11,909 nt of DNA from Candidatus Doudnabacteria bacterium (GTDB lineage: Bacteria > Patescibacteriota > Doudnabacteria > UBA920). The notes under the pieces are model-generated. The model was not told where the DNA came from and made no database searches. It worked only from the letters and a program-made list of their open reading frames with translations. The position numbers and the translations under genes are program-made. The stretch lies in contig JAEUSE010000010.1 in the NCBI GenBank assembly GCA_016788805.1, positions 1-11,909 on the forward strand. The letters run 5' to 3'. Positions 11,572 through 11,909 of the stretch are shown here, piece by piece. Numbering within the stretch: position 1 is the first letter of the stretch; each line of letters opens with the position of its first letter.

Positions 11572-11909
11572 ATGGTACAGGTTAGTTTTTTTGCGGCATT
11601 TATAGCGGGCGGGCTGAGCGTGCTGCCCGCCTGCGGGCCGGCGTTGTTGCCGGCCTTTTTTGCTTACTCGTTTACCCAGCCCCGACGTTTGGTTTTAGCG
11701 ACCGTTTTGTTTGCAGGCAGTTTTGGGCTGGTCTTTATTCCATTTGGCTTGGGAGTCGCTTGGTTGGCTAATTTTTTAGTGACGGGGCATGTAGTGCTTA
11801 CCCGTGCGGTAGGAGGAGTGCTCCTGATTTTTGCGTTTGGTTCTTTAGCTGGCTGGACTATGCCTCGCCGGGTGTCTACTAGAATGGTTACGCCGACGGC
11901 CGGACTTTG
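11572..11909 (+). CDS. CcdA/DsbD-type membrane thiol electron carrier (5' part, truncated)
   Basis: The first 112 residues run to the window end. The opening MVQVSFFAAFIAGGLSVLPA and then CGPALLPAFFAYSF matches the start of the CcdA/DsbD transmembrane domain, where a cysteine (here C21) in a Pro-rich first helix works with a second cysteine in a later helix to pass electrons from cytosolic thioredoxin to extracytoplasmic partners. Two further hydrophobic helices follow (LVLATVLFAGSFGLVFIPFG; AVGGVLLIFAFGSLAG). The partner cysteine would lie beyond the window. ATG 11572 has no close Shine-Dalgarno; GAGGAG (11525-11530) is about 40 nt upstream. The gap of 54 bp to the DsbA-like gene supports one transcript and a joint role in envelope disulfide control. 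Confidence 0.88.
   Translation, partial: MVQVSFFAAFIAGGLSVLPACGPALLPAFFAYSFTQPRRLVLATVLFAGSFGLVFIPFGLGVAWLANFLVTGHVVLTRAVGGVLLIFAFGSLAGWTMPRRVSTRMVTPTAGL

Noticed and set aside
1..11909. CRISPR array, IS element, retron or other classical defence system
   Set aside because: No regularly spaced repeats, transposase, reverse transcriptase, nuclease or Cas-like protein was seen.

Overview
The window looks like a chromosomal segment of a small-genome bacterium, most likely a member of the Patescibacteria (Candidate Phyla Radiation). This is inferred, not proven. The pointers are a giant secreted protein built from Ig-like modules opening with 'PTVDLKI', which I associate with surface proteins of that group, plus DUF11 and fibronectin-like modules, many short proteins without obvious homologues, several apparently leaderless or SD-poor genes beside genes with a perfect AGGAGG, and recurrent extended -10 promoters (TGnTATAMT). 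Base composition is mixed and nothing indicates a non-standard genetic code.

Layout. Positions 1-324 hold the start of a lemA-like gene on the minus strand with its promoter. About 2.2 kb (325-2529) follows with no large gene. It contains short ORFs (63, 43 and a weak 34 aa on the minus strand, 57 aa on the plus strand), intrinsic terminators, two long perfect inverted repeats (15-bp and 12-bp arms), a three-copy repeat, and a 46-bp perfect AT-rich palindrome whose centre resembles a Xer/dif site. From 2530 onward every gene is on the plus strand: a 78-aa helical protein behind a terminator-like leader, a 114-aa cupin-like protein, an unrecognised 365-aa protein with a structured leader, and an M24 metallopeptidase (Xaa-Pro aminopeptidase type).

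From 5922 to the end is a cell-envelope cluster. It has a 157-aa membrane-anchored protein, then (3-nt gap) a 1367-aa exported multidomain protein with 26 cysteines, then a membrane-anchored DsbA-like thiol oxidoreductase with a CPYC centre, then the 5' part of a CcdA/DsbD-like membrane electron carrier. The simplest reading is that the last two genes control disulfide bonding of exported proteins, with the 26-cysteine protein next door as a likely client. The palindrome, the hairpin-rich small-ORF tract and the possible attenuator before 2530 are the parts least explained by known features.
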